The notes under the pieces are model-generated. The model made no database searches. It was not told where the DNA came from and was given only the letters and a program-made list of their open reading frames with translations. 64,000 bases of DNA, from contig NZ_LT629770.1 of the NCBI RefSeq assembly GCF_900105335.1, forward strand, positions 2,728,001-2,792,000, given 5' to 3'. Positions 41,607 through 51,185 of the stretch are shown piece after piece (the first letter of the stretch is position 1; every line of letters starts with the position of its first letter). The translations under genes and the position numbers were made by a program. The stretch comes from Microbacterium paraoxydans. Its GTDB lineage: Bacteria; Actinomycetota; Actinomycetes; Actinomycetales; Microbacteriaceae.

Positions 41607-41725
41607 CCGATCCATGGCTTTCACAGGAGGATCGGGGTAGTGTTTACCCGATCGTTACTTTCACCACCCGAAGGTGAGAGTTGTCATTGCGCCCCCGAGC
41701 ATCACGAACGAGCGAGAGATTAGCT
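41607..41725 (+). promoter_or_regulatory. Structured leader before the M23 peptidase gene
   Basis: This 119-bp stretch is less GC-rich than its surroundings. CCGATCC (41607-41613) can pair with GGATCGG (41629-41635); the same bases, as GATCGGGGTA (41630-41639), can instead pair with TACCCGATC (41645-41653). A third inverted repeat CTTTCACC / GGTGAGAG (41658-41680) follows. Mutually exclusive stems suggest an attenuator or riboswitch-like leader, or overlapping operators. No known riboswitch was recognised. Confidence 0.5.
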
Positions 41726-42994
41726 TTGCCCTTCGAGAACCCCCAGGCTGCCGCTGCGCCCACGCGCCGGTCCAGCCGCCCTCGCACTGCGGCCTCCGAG
41801 GCCTCGGCGAGCGGGTCGACGGCACCCCTCGCTGACGCGGAGACCGTGATCGCCCTCGCTGCTGTCATCCCGCTCTCCCGTCGCGCCGCGCGTCAGCGCC
41901 AGGCCGAGGTACCCCCGGTGCCGGTCGCACCTGAGGAGCCCTTCATCGCCGCGGCTGCGCCCGTCATCGCCGATGTCCCCGCGGTGCCCGTCGTCGCCGA
42001 GATCGTCGAGAAGTCAGAGGACACGGTTCCGGTCGAGGACATCGCCCCGGCGTCCGAGCCCTTCGTCGCCGAGGCTGACGCCGAGGGCGACGCGTTCGAG
42101 CGCGCCTCCCGCGCCTTCCGCGAGACCGGCTCCATCCCGACGTCGTCGGCGTCCCGCCGTTCGGCTTTCGTCGCGAACGCCGCATCGCAGGCTGCGCCGA
42201 AGATCGACACCGCCGGCCTCGCCGCCGTCGGTCCTCGCCGCACCCGCCGCATCCGCAAGACCCTCGCCGCCGGTGCCACCGTCGGCGCGATGGGGCTCGC
42301 CGGACTCCTGGCCGTGTCCATGACCCTGCCGGCGGAGGCCGTCGCGGCCGCCCAGGGCGGATCGCTCGCCTCGACGTCCCTCGTCACCGCGGCCGCCGCT
42401 GACGCGGCAGGCTCGGCGGACGACGAGATTCAGGCCTTCGTCGCGCCGTCCGGCGTGCAGAACGAGCCGCTCTCTCGTGCCGACAACTTCAGCACCGTGT
42501 CGCTCGTCGAGGTCGCCGCCGAGCAGGGCATCAACTACTCGGGCGAGATCTTCACCAACGACCCGGATGCCGCCATCCAGTGGCCGTTCCTCGTCGGTGT
42601 GGGCATGAGCTACGGCTACGGCATGCGCAGCGGCCGCCTCCACGAGGGCATCGACTTCGTTCCGGGCAACGGTGCGCCCATCCAGGCCATCGCCGACGGC
42701 ACCGTCCGCATCGCCACCGAGCAGGGTGCCGCCTACGGTGTCACGGTCTACATCGACCACGTCATCGACGGCTCGGTCATCACGAGCCACTACTCGCACA
42801 TGCAGTACGGCTCGCTGCAGGTCAAGGCGGGCGACAAGGTCAAGGTCGGCGACATCGTCGGCAAGACCGGTAACACCGGCCGCTCCTACGGGGCGCACCT
42901 GCACTTCGAGCTCATCGTGAACGGGACGACCATCGACCCGATGCCGTGGCTCAAGAAGAACGCCGGACGCACGTCGCTCACCTCGGAGGAGTGA
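41726..42994 (+). CDS. Secreted/membrane-anchored M23 family metallopeptidase
   Basis: This is a peptidoglycan endopeptidase of the LytM/M23 class, 422 residues. A long Ala/Pro-rich N-terminal region (about 1-180) precedes RRTRRIRKT and a membrane helix (TVGAMGLAGLLAVSMTLP). The C-terminal M23 domain carries the zinc set: LHEGIDF (H, D), HYSHM and HLHFEL. TTG 41726 is chosen because the upstream in-frame stretch from TTG 41681 uses TTA, AGA and CGA codons, rare in this genome. Whether it is active or a regulatory LytM factor cannot be told. tRNA genes follow. Confidence 0.87.
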   Translation: MPFENPQAAAAPTRRSSRPRTAASEASASGSTAPLADAETVIALAAVIPLSRRAARQRQAEVPPVPVAPEEPFIAAAAPVIADVPAVPVVAEIVEKSEDTVPVEDIAPASEPFVAEADAEGDAFERASRAFRETGSIPTSSASRRSAFVANAASQAAPKIDTAGLAAVGPRRTRRIRKTLAAGATVGAMGLAGLLAVSMTLPAEAVAAAQGGSLASTSLVTAAAADAAGSADDEIQAFVAPSGVQNEPLSRADNFSTVSLVEVAAEQGINYSGEIFTNDPDAAIQWPFLVGVGMSYGYGMRSGRLHEGIDFVPGNGAPIQAIADGTVRIATEQGAAYGVTVYIDHVIDGSVITSHYSHMQYGSLQVKAGDKVKVGDIVGKTGNTGRSYGAHLHFELIVNGTTIDPMPWLKKNAGRTSLTSEE

Positions 42995-43062
42995 CCGTCT
43001 CGATTTCATGAGGACGCCACAGTGATGGTATTCTCGTGTGGTTGCCCCGCGAGAGGCAGCGC

Positions 43063-43134
43063 GCCCCGATAGCTCAGTGGCAGAGCACTTCCATGGTAAG
43101 GAAGGGGTCGTCAGTTCAATCCTGACTCGGGGCT
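43063..43134 (+). tRNA. tRNA-Thr (anticodon GGT)
   Basis: Acceptor GCCCCGA pairs with TCGGGGC, D arm AGCTCAGTGGCAGAGC, anticodon stem-loop CTTCC-ATGGTAA-GGAAG with GGT, T arm GTCAGTTCAATCCTGAC. Discriminator T; CCA not encoded. A TATTCT box at 43029-43034 is a candidate -10. Probably one transcript with the following tRNA-Met. Confidence 0.95.
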
Positions 43135-43167
43135 CGGAGTTCGCATCTGCGATGCGGATGCCGTGCG

Positions 43168-43241
43168 GCAGGGTAGCTCAGTTGGTGAGAGCGCACGACT
43201 CATAATCGTGAGGTCGCGGGTTCAAGCCCCGCTCCTGCTAC
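43168..43241 (+). tRNA. tRNA-Met, elongator (anticodon CAT)
   Basis: Acceptor GGCAGGG with TCCTGCT (G·U at both ends), D arm AGCTCAGTTGGTGAGAGC, anticodon stem-loop CACGA-CTCATAA-TCGTG with CAT, T arm GCGGGTTCAAGCCCCGC. It lacks the GGG/CCC anticodon-stem pairs of initiator tRNA, so it is the elongator. CCA is not encoded. Confidence 0.94.
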
Positions 43242-43248
43242 AGAATGA

Positions 43249-43274
43249 AACCCCCGGAACGTTCCGGGGGTTTT
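43249..43274 (+). terminator. Terminator of the tRNA-Thr/tRNA-Met unit
   Basis: A 26-nt perfect palindrome, AAACCCCCGGAAC followed by its exact reverse complement and then TTTTG. Rho-independent form, immediately after tRNA-Met. Confidence 0.92.
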
Positions 43275-43396
43275 GTCGTCTCCGACCTCCGTGCCGGGAT
43301 ACCGTCCTCACCCCGCGCGGAGCGTCTTAGAGTGTGTGACGCGTCGGCTTCGCAGCCGGCCACCGAGATGGCGGGCATCGAGGGACGAGGTCTGCC

Positions 43397-43876
43397 GTGT
43401 CTGCACCCGATCGCCGTGCGAGCACCGTGTTCCGGGACGCCCGGCGAGCCCTGGAGGACGCCGTCGCGGACGGGCGCGGTCATTGCCTCGGGCTCGAAAC
43501 GCTCGCGCCGCACGAGTCCTGGGACGTGCTGGTCGCCGAAGGCTACGGGCGCGCGTTGCTGACCGGCGCCCTCGCCGGGGCACTCGCCGGGATGCTGCGG
43601 CACGGCGTGACCGTCGCCGACGTGCTGAGCTGTCCCGAGGTCCCTCTCGGGGTCGAGCTCGGGCCGCGATCCCTCCGGCTCGTCACGGGGTGGCTCGCGG
43701 ACGGCGTGGCCGAGATGGACGACGCCGTCGTGTCGCGGACGATGGTGGCGGGCGTCGCCGACGACCTCATCGGCGCCTCCGACGCGGCCCTGTCCGCCGG
43801 CGACGCGCACCGGGTGGCTGTGCTGGTCTTCGCGATGGCGGCGGTCGGCACCCACGCCGTCTGGCGTGCGGCGTGA
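43397..43876 (+). CDS. Hypothetical protein, small Ala-rich
   Basis: This 159-residue protein is not recognised. It is mostly helical, with a moderately hydrophobic AEGYGRALLTGALAGALAGML and VAVLVFAMAAVGTHAVW at the C-terminus. It has no signal peptide, Cys cluster or catalytic motif. GTG start after GGGACGAGG; a TAGAGT box at 43328-43333 may be the -10. Convergent with the frameshifted CPBP gene. Confidence 0.65.
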   Translation: MSAPDRRASTVFRDARRALEDAVADGRGHCLGLETLAPHESWDVLVAEGYGRALLTGALAGALAGMLRHGVTVADVLSCPEVPLGVELGPRSLRLVTGWLADGVAEMDDAVVSRTMVAGVADDLIGASDAALSAGDAHRVAVLVFAMAAVGTHAVWRAA

Positions 43877-43885
43877 CGCGCGCTG

Positions 43886-44711
43886 TCAGCGCCGAGAGGC
43901 GAAGGTGCGGGGTGCGGAGGTTTCGACCCGCCCGCGGATGAAGACCATCAGCACGAGGCCCACGACGACCACGACGATGTTCCCCCAGAGCCGCGAGCGC
44001 CGTCAGCCCACCCTCGGCGGGGTGCAGCGTCTGAAGGAAGATGCTCGGGTCGGTGCTGGCGTGGAGGAGGATCGGGGCCACGATGGTCCGGGTGACGCGG
44101 AGCGCGAGGTACATGCAGATGCCGAACGCGAAGGTGTAGACGAGCTGGAAGAGGGTCGGGAGCAGATCCTGGCCGGTCAGGAGGTTGCCCGCGTGCAGCC
44201 CGGCGAAGATCGCCGCGGAGATCACCGCGACGACGAGCTCGCGCGCCCCCGCGTCCCGCATCATCTTCACGACGAGGCCGCGCGTGAGGACCTCCTCCGC
44301 GAAGCCGATGGCGAGGCCGGCGAGCAACCAGGTCGCCACGACATCCACCCCGACGCTGCCGTCCTCGATCGTGAGGAAGCGGAGGACGTTGAACAGCAGG
44401 ACGGCGACGATCGCGATCCACATCCATCCCGCTCCCCGGATCGGCTGGCGCCCGAACACGGGGCGCCACCACCCGACCGAGGCGATGAACCCGACGAGCA
44501 GGAGACCCCCGACGAGGATCGGCAGGACGTCGTAGACGAGGACGCCGGCCGCACTCGCCGGGTCGTCCACCTGCGCGGCCAGCGGGAGGAAGGCCAGCGA
44601 GAGCAGCTGATAGAGCCCGTAGTACACGGCGGCGAGTAGGAGGGCGCGCCACCAGCCTCCGCGATCCCAGAAGCGCTGCCAGGCGGAACGGTGCGGTGCG
44701 GCGTCGGTCAT
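43886..44711 (-). pseudogene. CPBP family intramembrane metalloprotease, frameshifted near C-terminus
   Basis: This is a CAAX-protease/bacteriocin-processing type membrane protein with about seven helices. Motif 1 is FAEEVLTRGLVVK (EExxxR), motif 2 IFAGLHAGN and motif 3 LLHASTDP. After LTALAALG the frame breaks at a run of five G (43982-43986 on + as C): removing one gives NIVVVVVGLVLMVFIRGRVE and a stop at 43886, restoring the last helix and a 274-residue protein. Uncorrected, it runs Arg-rich into the neighbour to 43767. Start ATG 44711 with GAGGAG. Sequencing error or slippage mutation. Confidence 0.85.
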
Positions 44712-44870
44712 GGGTGCTCCTCTGTGGGGGGAAGGGGCGGACGGCTCAAGTCTGGTGGTTCCGTGCCGGACCCGACGAAAGCGCCGGACGACACGCCGTG
44801 TCAACCCCCTCGGCCCCGGGAGGCCGCCCGCCCAGACTGGCCGTCCGGATCCCCAACGTCAGGAGGCGCC

Positions 44871-45032
44871 ATGTCCGACACGTCGAACAGCCAGGACAAC
44901 CAGGAGGAGATCGAGGCCATCGGCGTCGACCCCGACTTCGTCACCACCGATCACGACCCCGAGCCCGACGAGCTTCCGGCGACGGGCGGCGGGGAGGACG
45001 ACGACGACGTCGACGTCGCCGACCTCCCCTAG
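44871..45032 (+). CDS. Small acidic hypothetical protein
   Basis: This 53-residue protein is very acidic (Asp/Glu about 40%), beginning MSDTSNSQDNQEEIEAIGVD and ending in an Asp run then VADLP. AGGAGG lies 6 bp before the ATG, which supports translation. No known family; likely disordered. It ends just before convergent MFS transporter gene. Confidence 0.6.
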   Translation: MSDTSNSQDNQEEIEAIGVDPDFVTTDHDPEPDELPATGGGEDDDDVDVADLP

Positions 45033-45038
45033 CGCGGG

Positions 45039-47384
<2,346 letters not shown>

Positions 47385-47492
47385 TCATTCGGAGAAGTTT
47401 GTGACATTCTGTGCTCCCCGACCGTCTTAGTGGTGTCGTGAGAACACGGCCCGCGCGGGAACCGCGTGGTCACACGGATGAAGGAGCTCGAG

Positions 47493-47930
47493 ATGGCGAA
47501 CGTGACTGGGGGCACCCAGCCCAAGGCTCAGGTCGTTCCGGCCTCGCAGGGGGCGGCGGGGAAGACCACGATCGAGGATGCGGTGGTCGCGAAGATCGCC
47601 GGCATCGCGGCGCGAGAGGTGGACGGGGTCTACGCACTCGGCGGCGGCGCCGCACGCATGATGGGCGCGATCCGCGACGCCCTCAACACGACCGACCTCG
47701 CGCAGGGGATCAGCGTCGAGGTGGGCGAGACGCAGGTGGCCGTCGACGTGACGATCGTGGCGGAGTACCCCGTGTCCCTGCAGAAGGTGGCCGACCAGGT
47801 GCGAGCCGCGATCCACCGGGCCATGGTGGAGCTGGTGGGCATGGAGGTCGCCGAGGTGAACGTGACCGTCAACGACGTGCACATCCCGTCCGAGGATGAC
47901 GACGAGGCTCCGGAGGCGCGAGTCCAGTGA
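47493..47930 (+). CDS. Asp23/Gls24 family envelope stress protein
   Basis: This is a 145-residue alkaline-shock (Asp23) family protein. The core is TIEDAVVAKIAGIAAREVDG, VDVTIVAEYPVSLQKVADQV and VEVAEVNVTVNDVHI-like β strands. In Staphylococcus aureus Asp23 is anchored at the membrane by AmaP and linked to cell-wall stress. ATG 47493 follows AAGGAG. First gene of a set of five genes joined by 4-bp overlaps. Confidence 0.9.
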   Translation: MANVTGGTQPKAQVVPASQGAAGKTTIEDAVVAKIAGIAAREVDGVYALGGGAARMMGAIRDALNTTDLAQGISVEVGETQVAVDVTIVAEYPVSLQKVADQVRAAIHRAMVELVGMEVAEVNVTVNDVHIPSEDDDEAPEARVQ

Positions 47931-48118
47931 ACGCCTCGGTGATCGGCGGAGCTGCGGCGACGGTGCTCGCGCTGACCTGGATCGTCTGGGGGTTCTGGGC
48001 GTTCCTGCTCGTCACCCTCGCGATGCTCGTCGGCGCGGTCGTCGGCCGCATCGTCGACGGTCGCCTGGACGTGCGGGCGCTCGCCGACGTGGTGCGCGGG
48101 CGGCGATCGTCCTCATGA
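47927..48118 (+). CDS. Small integral membrane protein, DUF2273-like
   Basis: This 63-residue protein has two close hydrophobic segments (GGAAATVLALTWIVWGFWAF and LLVTLAMLVGAVVGRIVDG), then a short basic tail. DUF2273 proteins usually sit next to asp23/amaP genes and are thought to help membrane anchoring. GTG start and both ends overlap neighbours by 4 bp. Confidence 0.82.
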   Translation: MNASVIGGAAATVLALTWIVWGFWAFLLVTLAMLVGAVVGRIVDGRLDVRALADVVRGRRSSS

Positions 48119-48456
48119 GCGTCGCAGTGACGGACGGGCCGACGACCGTGGCGGGGGCCACGGTCGTCGAGGCCCGGGCGCTGCACCGCCTCGCGGTCGG
48201 AATCGTCCGGGACGTCGTGCGGGTCGGTGCCGGAGACGTGAGCGTGCAGCTCGCGGACCGCCGCGGCGACCTGCGCGTGTCCGTGGAGGTTCCGGTCGTG
48301 CGCGGGCCCCGCGGCGCCGACACCGTGGGCGCACGGGCGGACGCCGTCCGCGACGCCGTGGTGGGCGGTATGCGGGATCTCGCGGCGCGCCGCGTGGGAG
48401 CGGTGGACGTGCGTTTCACCGGAGTTCGACGTGAGGACGGGAGGAGAGTGGCATGA
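48115..48456 (+). CDS. Second Asp23-like protein
   Basis: This 113-residue protein contains an Asp23-type β pattern (DVSVQLADRRGDLRVSVEVP, then AVDVRFTGVRRE). The helix before it, ARALHRLAVGIVRDVVRV, matches the position of the EDAVVAKIAGIAARE helix of the first gene. ATG overlaps the preceding stop (ATGA). Likely a paralogue that joins a heteromeric Asp23 layer; inferred. Confidence 0.7.
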   Translation: MSVAVTDGPTTVAGATVVEARALHRLAVGIVRDVVRVGAGDVSVQLADRRGDLRVSVEVPVVRGPRGADTVGARADAVRDAVVGGMRDLAARRVGAVDVRFTGVRREDGRRVA

Positions 48457-49019
48457 CGGCGAACACAACGACGTCGCGGCGACTGCTTCGTCGAGAGGCG
48501 AGGGCGACCCGCCGGGGTCCGGCGATCGCGCTCGCGGTCGTCCTCGCGGTGCTCCTCGTCGCTCTGCTGGGCGCGGTGGTCGCCGGGACTCTCGACGCGG
48601 GGTTCCGCGCGCAGATCACCGGATGGCTCACGCCCGTCACGGCTTCCGCCGCGGCGCCTGCGGTGATGATCGCCGCCGGGACCGTGCTCGTGGTGGTGGC
48701 GCTGCTCCTCCTCGGACTCGCCGTGCTTCCCGGCCGGCGCGCCCGTCGCACGCGGCTCGCCGCGCGGGCGGCGCTCGTGATCGACGACGGGGTGCTCGCC
48801 GACGCCATCGCCGACGGCACCGCGCGCCGGATCGGCGTGCCACGCGGCCAGGTGCGCGTGACCGTGGGACGACGCACGGTGCTGATCCGGGTCACGCCCA
48901 CGAGCGGGGTCCCGGTGGATGCGGCCGCCGCGCGAGACGCGGCCCTGCGCGTGCTGGACGAGACCGGATTCCGGCTCTCGCCGCGGGTGCAGGTGGCGCG
49001 GGATGGAGTGATCGCATGA
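48453..49019 (+). CDS. DUF6286-type membrane protein in the Asp23 cluster
   Basis: This 188-residue protein has a basic N-terminus (RRLLRREARATRRG), two membrane helices (AIALAVVLAVLLVALLGAVV and VMIAAGTVLVVVALLLLGLA) and a cytoplasmic C-terminal domain with VRVTVGRRTVLIRVTPTSGV, as in DUF6286 proteins that accompany asp23 genes in actinobacteria. 4-bp overlaps at both ends. Confidence 0.78.
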   Translation: MTANTTTSRRLLRREARATRRGPAIALAVVLAVLLVALLGAVVAGTLDAGFRAQITGWLTPVTASAAAPAVMIAAGTVLVVVALLLLGLAVLPGRRARRTRLAARAALVIDDGVLADAIADGTARRIGVPRGQVRVTVGRRTVLIRVTPTSGVPVDAAAARDAALRVLDETGFRLSPRVQVARDGVIA

Positions 49020-49714
49020 CGTCGGCAGGGACCGTCGCGAACCGGATCGTCCTCCTCGGAGGAGCCGCGATGCTTCTGGGTGGGGGCGTCGTCCTCCTCG
49101 CTGCGGGACTGCGGAGCGCGGGGGCGCTTCCGGCCCCCGCCGAGGATGTACTCGTCCAGGCCGACGGCCTCGTGGCGTGGTCGGGGGCATGGGGCCTCGA
49201 CATCCCCGGTGCGGGCTTCGTGCCGCTGTGGGCGCTCGCGGGGCTCGCCGCCGCGGTGCTGCTCGTCGTCCTCCTCCTCGCGTTCCTGCTCACCCGCAGG
49301 CCGCGGCGGGAGCGCACCCTTCTCCGGCTCGCCGGTGAGGGCGGCACGACCACCGTCGACCGGAGTGTGGCGGAGCAGCTGCTCGCAGCCCCCCTCGCCG
49401 ATCGAGCGGACGTGCTGGCCGCCCGGGTGACGAGCCGGAAGGCCGGCCGCGAGATCGCTCTCGGCCTCGTGGTCACTCCGCGCCCCGGCGCGGCCCTGGG
49501 GCAGGTGCTCGCCGCCGCCGATGCGGTCGTGCAGGAGTGGGACGCCGTCACCGGGACGCGGATGCCGGTCGTCGTGCACATCGCGGACCGCGGCTGGCGG
49601 GAGCTCTTCCGCTCCCGACAGCGGATGCGCCGTTCACTGGTGGCCGGACAGAGCACGGCGGCGCGTGAGCCGCACAGCACACAGACATCGACCCCGACCG
49701 TCGGGGTCGTGTGA
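49016..49714 (+). CDS. AmaP-like membrane anchor protein
   Basis: This 232-residue protein has the plan of alkaline-shock membrane anchor AmaP. There are two membrane helices (about 10-30 and 70-95: ALAGLAAAVLLVVLLLAFLL) enclosing an extracytoplasmic loop, then a cytoplasmic domain with TVDRSVAEQLLAAPLADRAD and GLVVTPRPGAALGQVLAAAD. Start overlaps the previous stop by 4 bp. A hairpin (49689-49709) lies in its last codons. It probably holds the Asp23 proteins at the membrane. Confidence 0.8.
   Translation: MTSAGTVANRIVLLGGAAMLLGGGVVLLAAGLRSAGALPAPAEDVLVQADGLVAWSGAWGLDIPGAGFVPLWALAGLAAAVLLVVLLLAFLLTRRPRRERTLLRLAGEGGTTTVDRSVAEQLLAAPLADRADVLAARVTSRKAGREIALGLVVTPRPGAALGQVLAAADAVVQEWDAVTGTRMPVVVHIADRGWRELFRSRQRMRRSLVAGQSTAAREPHSTQTSTPTVGVV
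49689..49709 (+). terminator. Hairpin at the 3' end of the amaP-like gene
   Basis: CGACCCCGA-CCG-TCGGGGTCG, 9-bp perfect stem, 3-nt loop, covering the last codons of the gene and 19 bases before the csbD-like start. May reduce or modulate read-through into the CsbD gene. Confidence 0.5.
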
Positions 49715-49728
49715 GGAAAGGAGGCGCC

Positions 49729-49902
49729 ATGAGCGCGGAGGACAAGATCAAGGCCGCAGCCGAGAAGGTCGCAGGCAAGGCCAAGGAGGTCGTCGGCGAG
49801 GTCACGAACAACGACAAGCTCGTCGCCGAGGGCAAGGCCGAGCAGGCCAAGGGCGACGTCAGGAACGCGGCCGAGGATGTCAAGGACACGTTCACCAAGT
49901 GA
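49729..49902 (+). CDS. CsbD family stress protein
   Basis: This is a 57-residue CsbD-like protein: DKIKAAAEKVAGKAKEVVGE, then DKLVAEGKAEQAKGDVRNA. CsbD of Bacillus is a general-stress protein of unknown mechanism. Strong ribosome site GGAAAGGAGG. Followed by a strong terminator, so it ends the first transcription unit of the cluster. Confidence 0.92.
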   Translation: MSAEDKIKAAAEKVAGKAKEVVGEVTNNDKLVAEGKAEQAKGDVRNAAEDVKDTFTK

Positions 49903-49909
49903 CGGAAGG

Positions 49910-49939
49910 GGAGGAGACGCCCGGAGGGGCGTCTCCTCC
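49910..49939 (+). terminator. Terminator after csbD-like gene
   Basis: GGAGGAGACGCCC-GGAG-GGGCGTCTCCTCC is a perfect 13-bp stem with a 4-nt loop, seven bases after the stop. It separates the Asp23/AmaP/CsbD genes from the sigma-factor operon. Confidence 0.85.
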
Positions 49940-50019
49940 GCCCGCGCGCGTCGGGTCGCCTCGATCCGATCCGGCGCGGGCTCCGAACGCCTGGGGAACC
50001 GTGAACGAGGGGTGGGGGA

Positions 50020-50586
50020 ATGGCAGCCGATCGCTGGGGCGAGGCGCTGGAGCACGCCGGGGACCGTATCGTCGCCGGTCGTGCGATGGACGGCGACGTC
50101 GCCGCGTTCGCGGTGCTCGTGCGCAGGTACACGCCGATGATGAGGGCCTACACACAGCGGATGCTCAACGCGTCGGCGGAGGTCGACGACATCGTGCAGG
50201 ACGCGTTCGTGACGGCATGGCAGCGGTTCGGTGAGCTGGAGGACCCCGCGAAGGTCAAGAGCTGGCTCATGCGGATCGTGAGTCGCAAGGCGGTGGATCG
50301 GCTGCGCCTGACGCGGCCCGCCCTCGATGTGGACGAGCTCGATCGTCCGGCACCGCCGCAGACCAGGCCGGACGCGGTCATCGAGGCGAGAGCGGGCGTG
50401 GCGGCCCTCGGCGCGGCTCTGCGCGAACTCCCGGAGGCCCAGCGCGAGTGCTGGGTGCTGCGGGAGCTGGGCGGCTACAGCTACGAGGAGATCGCCGAGG
50501 AGCTCGGCATCCCCGTCAGCACGGTGCGCGGACTGCTGTCCCGCGCGCGACGGTTCCTGATCACACGGATGGAGGCGTGGCGATGA
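50020..50586 (+). CDS. ECF-type RNA polymerase sigma factor
   Basis: This 188-residue alternative sigma factor has region 2 at about 25-95 (AFAVLVRRYTPMMRAYTQRM, DDIVQDAFVTAWQRFGEL, VKSWLMRIVSRKAVDRLRL) and region 4 at about 125-180 (LPEAQRECWVLRELGGYSYE, EIAEELGIPVSTVRGLLSRA). It is followed with 4-bp overlaps by two Asp23-like proteins, not by a classical ZAS anti-sigma factor. It is likely to direct envelope-stress transcription; targets unknown. Confidence 0.93.
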   Translation: MAADRWGEALEHAGDRIVAGRAMDGDVAAFAVLVRRYTPMMRAYTQRMLNASAEVDDIVQDAFVTAWQRFGELEDPAKVKSWLMRIVSRKAVDRLRLTRPALDVDELDRPAPPQTRPDAVIEARAGVAALGAALRELPEAQRECWVLRELGGYSYEEIAEELGIPVSTVRGLLSRARRFLITRMEAWR

Positions 50587-51185
50587 CCGATCACCACGAG
50601 GACGACCCGCTGCGCCGCCTCGGCCTGGAGCCCGCCGATCTGGACGGGCACACCATCGAGGAGCTCGGTGACTACCTGGACGCGGGACGAACTCCGAGGA
50701 ACCCTGCGATCGAGGAGTCTCCGGGGTGCCAGCTCGCCCTCGACGCCCTGGAGAGACTGCGGGGTCTCGGCACCGCGCTGATGGACGAGGAGGCCGCGTC
50801 CGCACCGCCCGTGGACGAGAGGTGGGTGGACCGGATCCTCAGCGGCATCGCCATGGACGCTCAGGCGGGACGCCGCATCCCCTTCGCCTCCGACGATCCG
50901 GACGTGGACCTGGCCATCACGGAAGGCGCCGTGCGCGGACTGGTCCGTGCCGCGGAGGAGGCCGTGCCCGGCGTGCTGGTCGGCCGGTGCCGGCTGGACG
51001 GCGACGTCACCGAGCCCGGAGCGCCCGTGCGCGTGGCGATCGATGTGAGCGTGCGCCTCGGCGACCCGCTCCGCCGCGTCGCCGACCGCCTGCGCGCGGA
51101 GGTGGAGGACCAGCTGCGTCGTCATACCGACCTGCGGGTCGCGGCGATCGATGTCGCGATCACCGACGTCAGGGAGGGGGCATGA
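50583..51185 (+). CDS. Asp23-like protein encoded with ECF sigma factor
   Basis: This 200-residue protein has an N-terminal region (LRRLGLEPADLDGHTIEELG, then DYLDAGRTPRNPAIEESPGC) that is anti-sigma-like in position, and a C-terminal Asp23-type domain (about 105-200) with DLAITEGAVRGLVRAAEEAV and APVRVAIDVSVRLGDPLRRV. No His-x3-Cys-x2-Cys zinc motif is present. It may sense the state of the Asp23 layer and bind the sigma factor; this is inference from the fusion and coupling. Confidence 0.72.
   Translation: MTDHHEDDPLRRLGLEPADLDGHTIEELGDYLDAGRTPRNPAIEESPGCQLALDALERLRGLGTALMDEEAASAPPVDERWVDRILSGIAMDAQAGRRIPFASDDPDVDLAITEGAVRGLVRAAEEAVPGVLVGRCRLDGDVTEPGAPVRVAIDVSVRLGDPLRRVADRLRAEVEDQLRRHTDLRVAAIDVAITDVREGA

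Noticed and set aside
41681..41725. TTG 41681 as start of the M23 peptidase gene
   Set aside because: The 15 extra codons include TTA, AGA and CGA, otherwise rare here, and the stretch overlaps an inverted repeat; TTG 41726 is preferred.
41607..41725. c-di-AMP (ydaO) riboswitch before the peptidase gene
   Set aside because: The spacer is short and I do not see the ydaO consensus segments; only alternative hairpins are supported.
43168..43241. Initiator tRNA or tRNA-Ile(CAT) identity for the CAT tRNA
   Set aside because: The anticodon stem CACGA/TCGTG lacks the three G-C pairs of initiators, and the body matches actinobacterial elongator tRNA-Met.
47458..50000. GGAACC motifs at 47458 and 49995 as ECF sigma -35 boxes
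   Set aside because: No suitable -10 box follows at 16-17 bp before the start codons, so autoregulated ECF promoters cannot be supported by eye.
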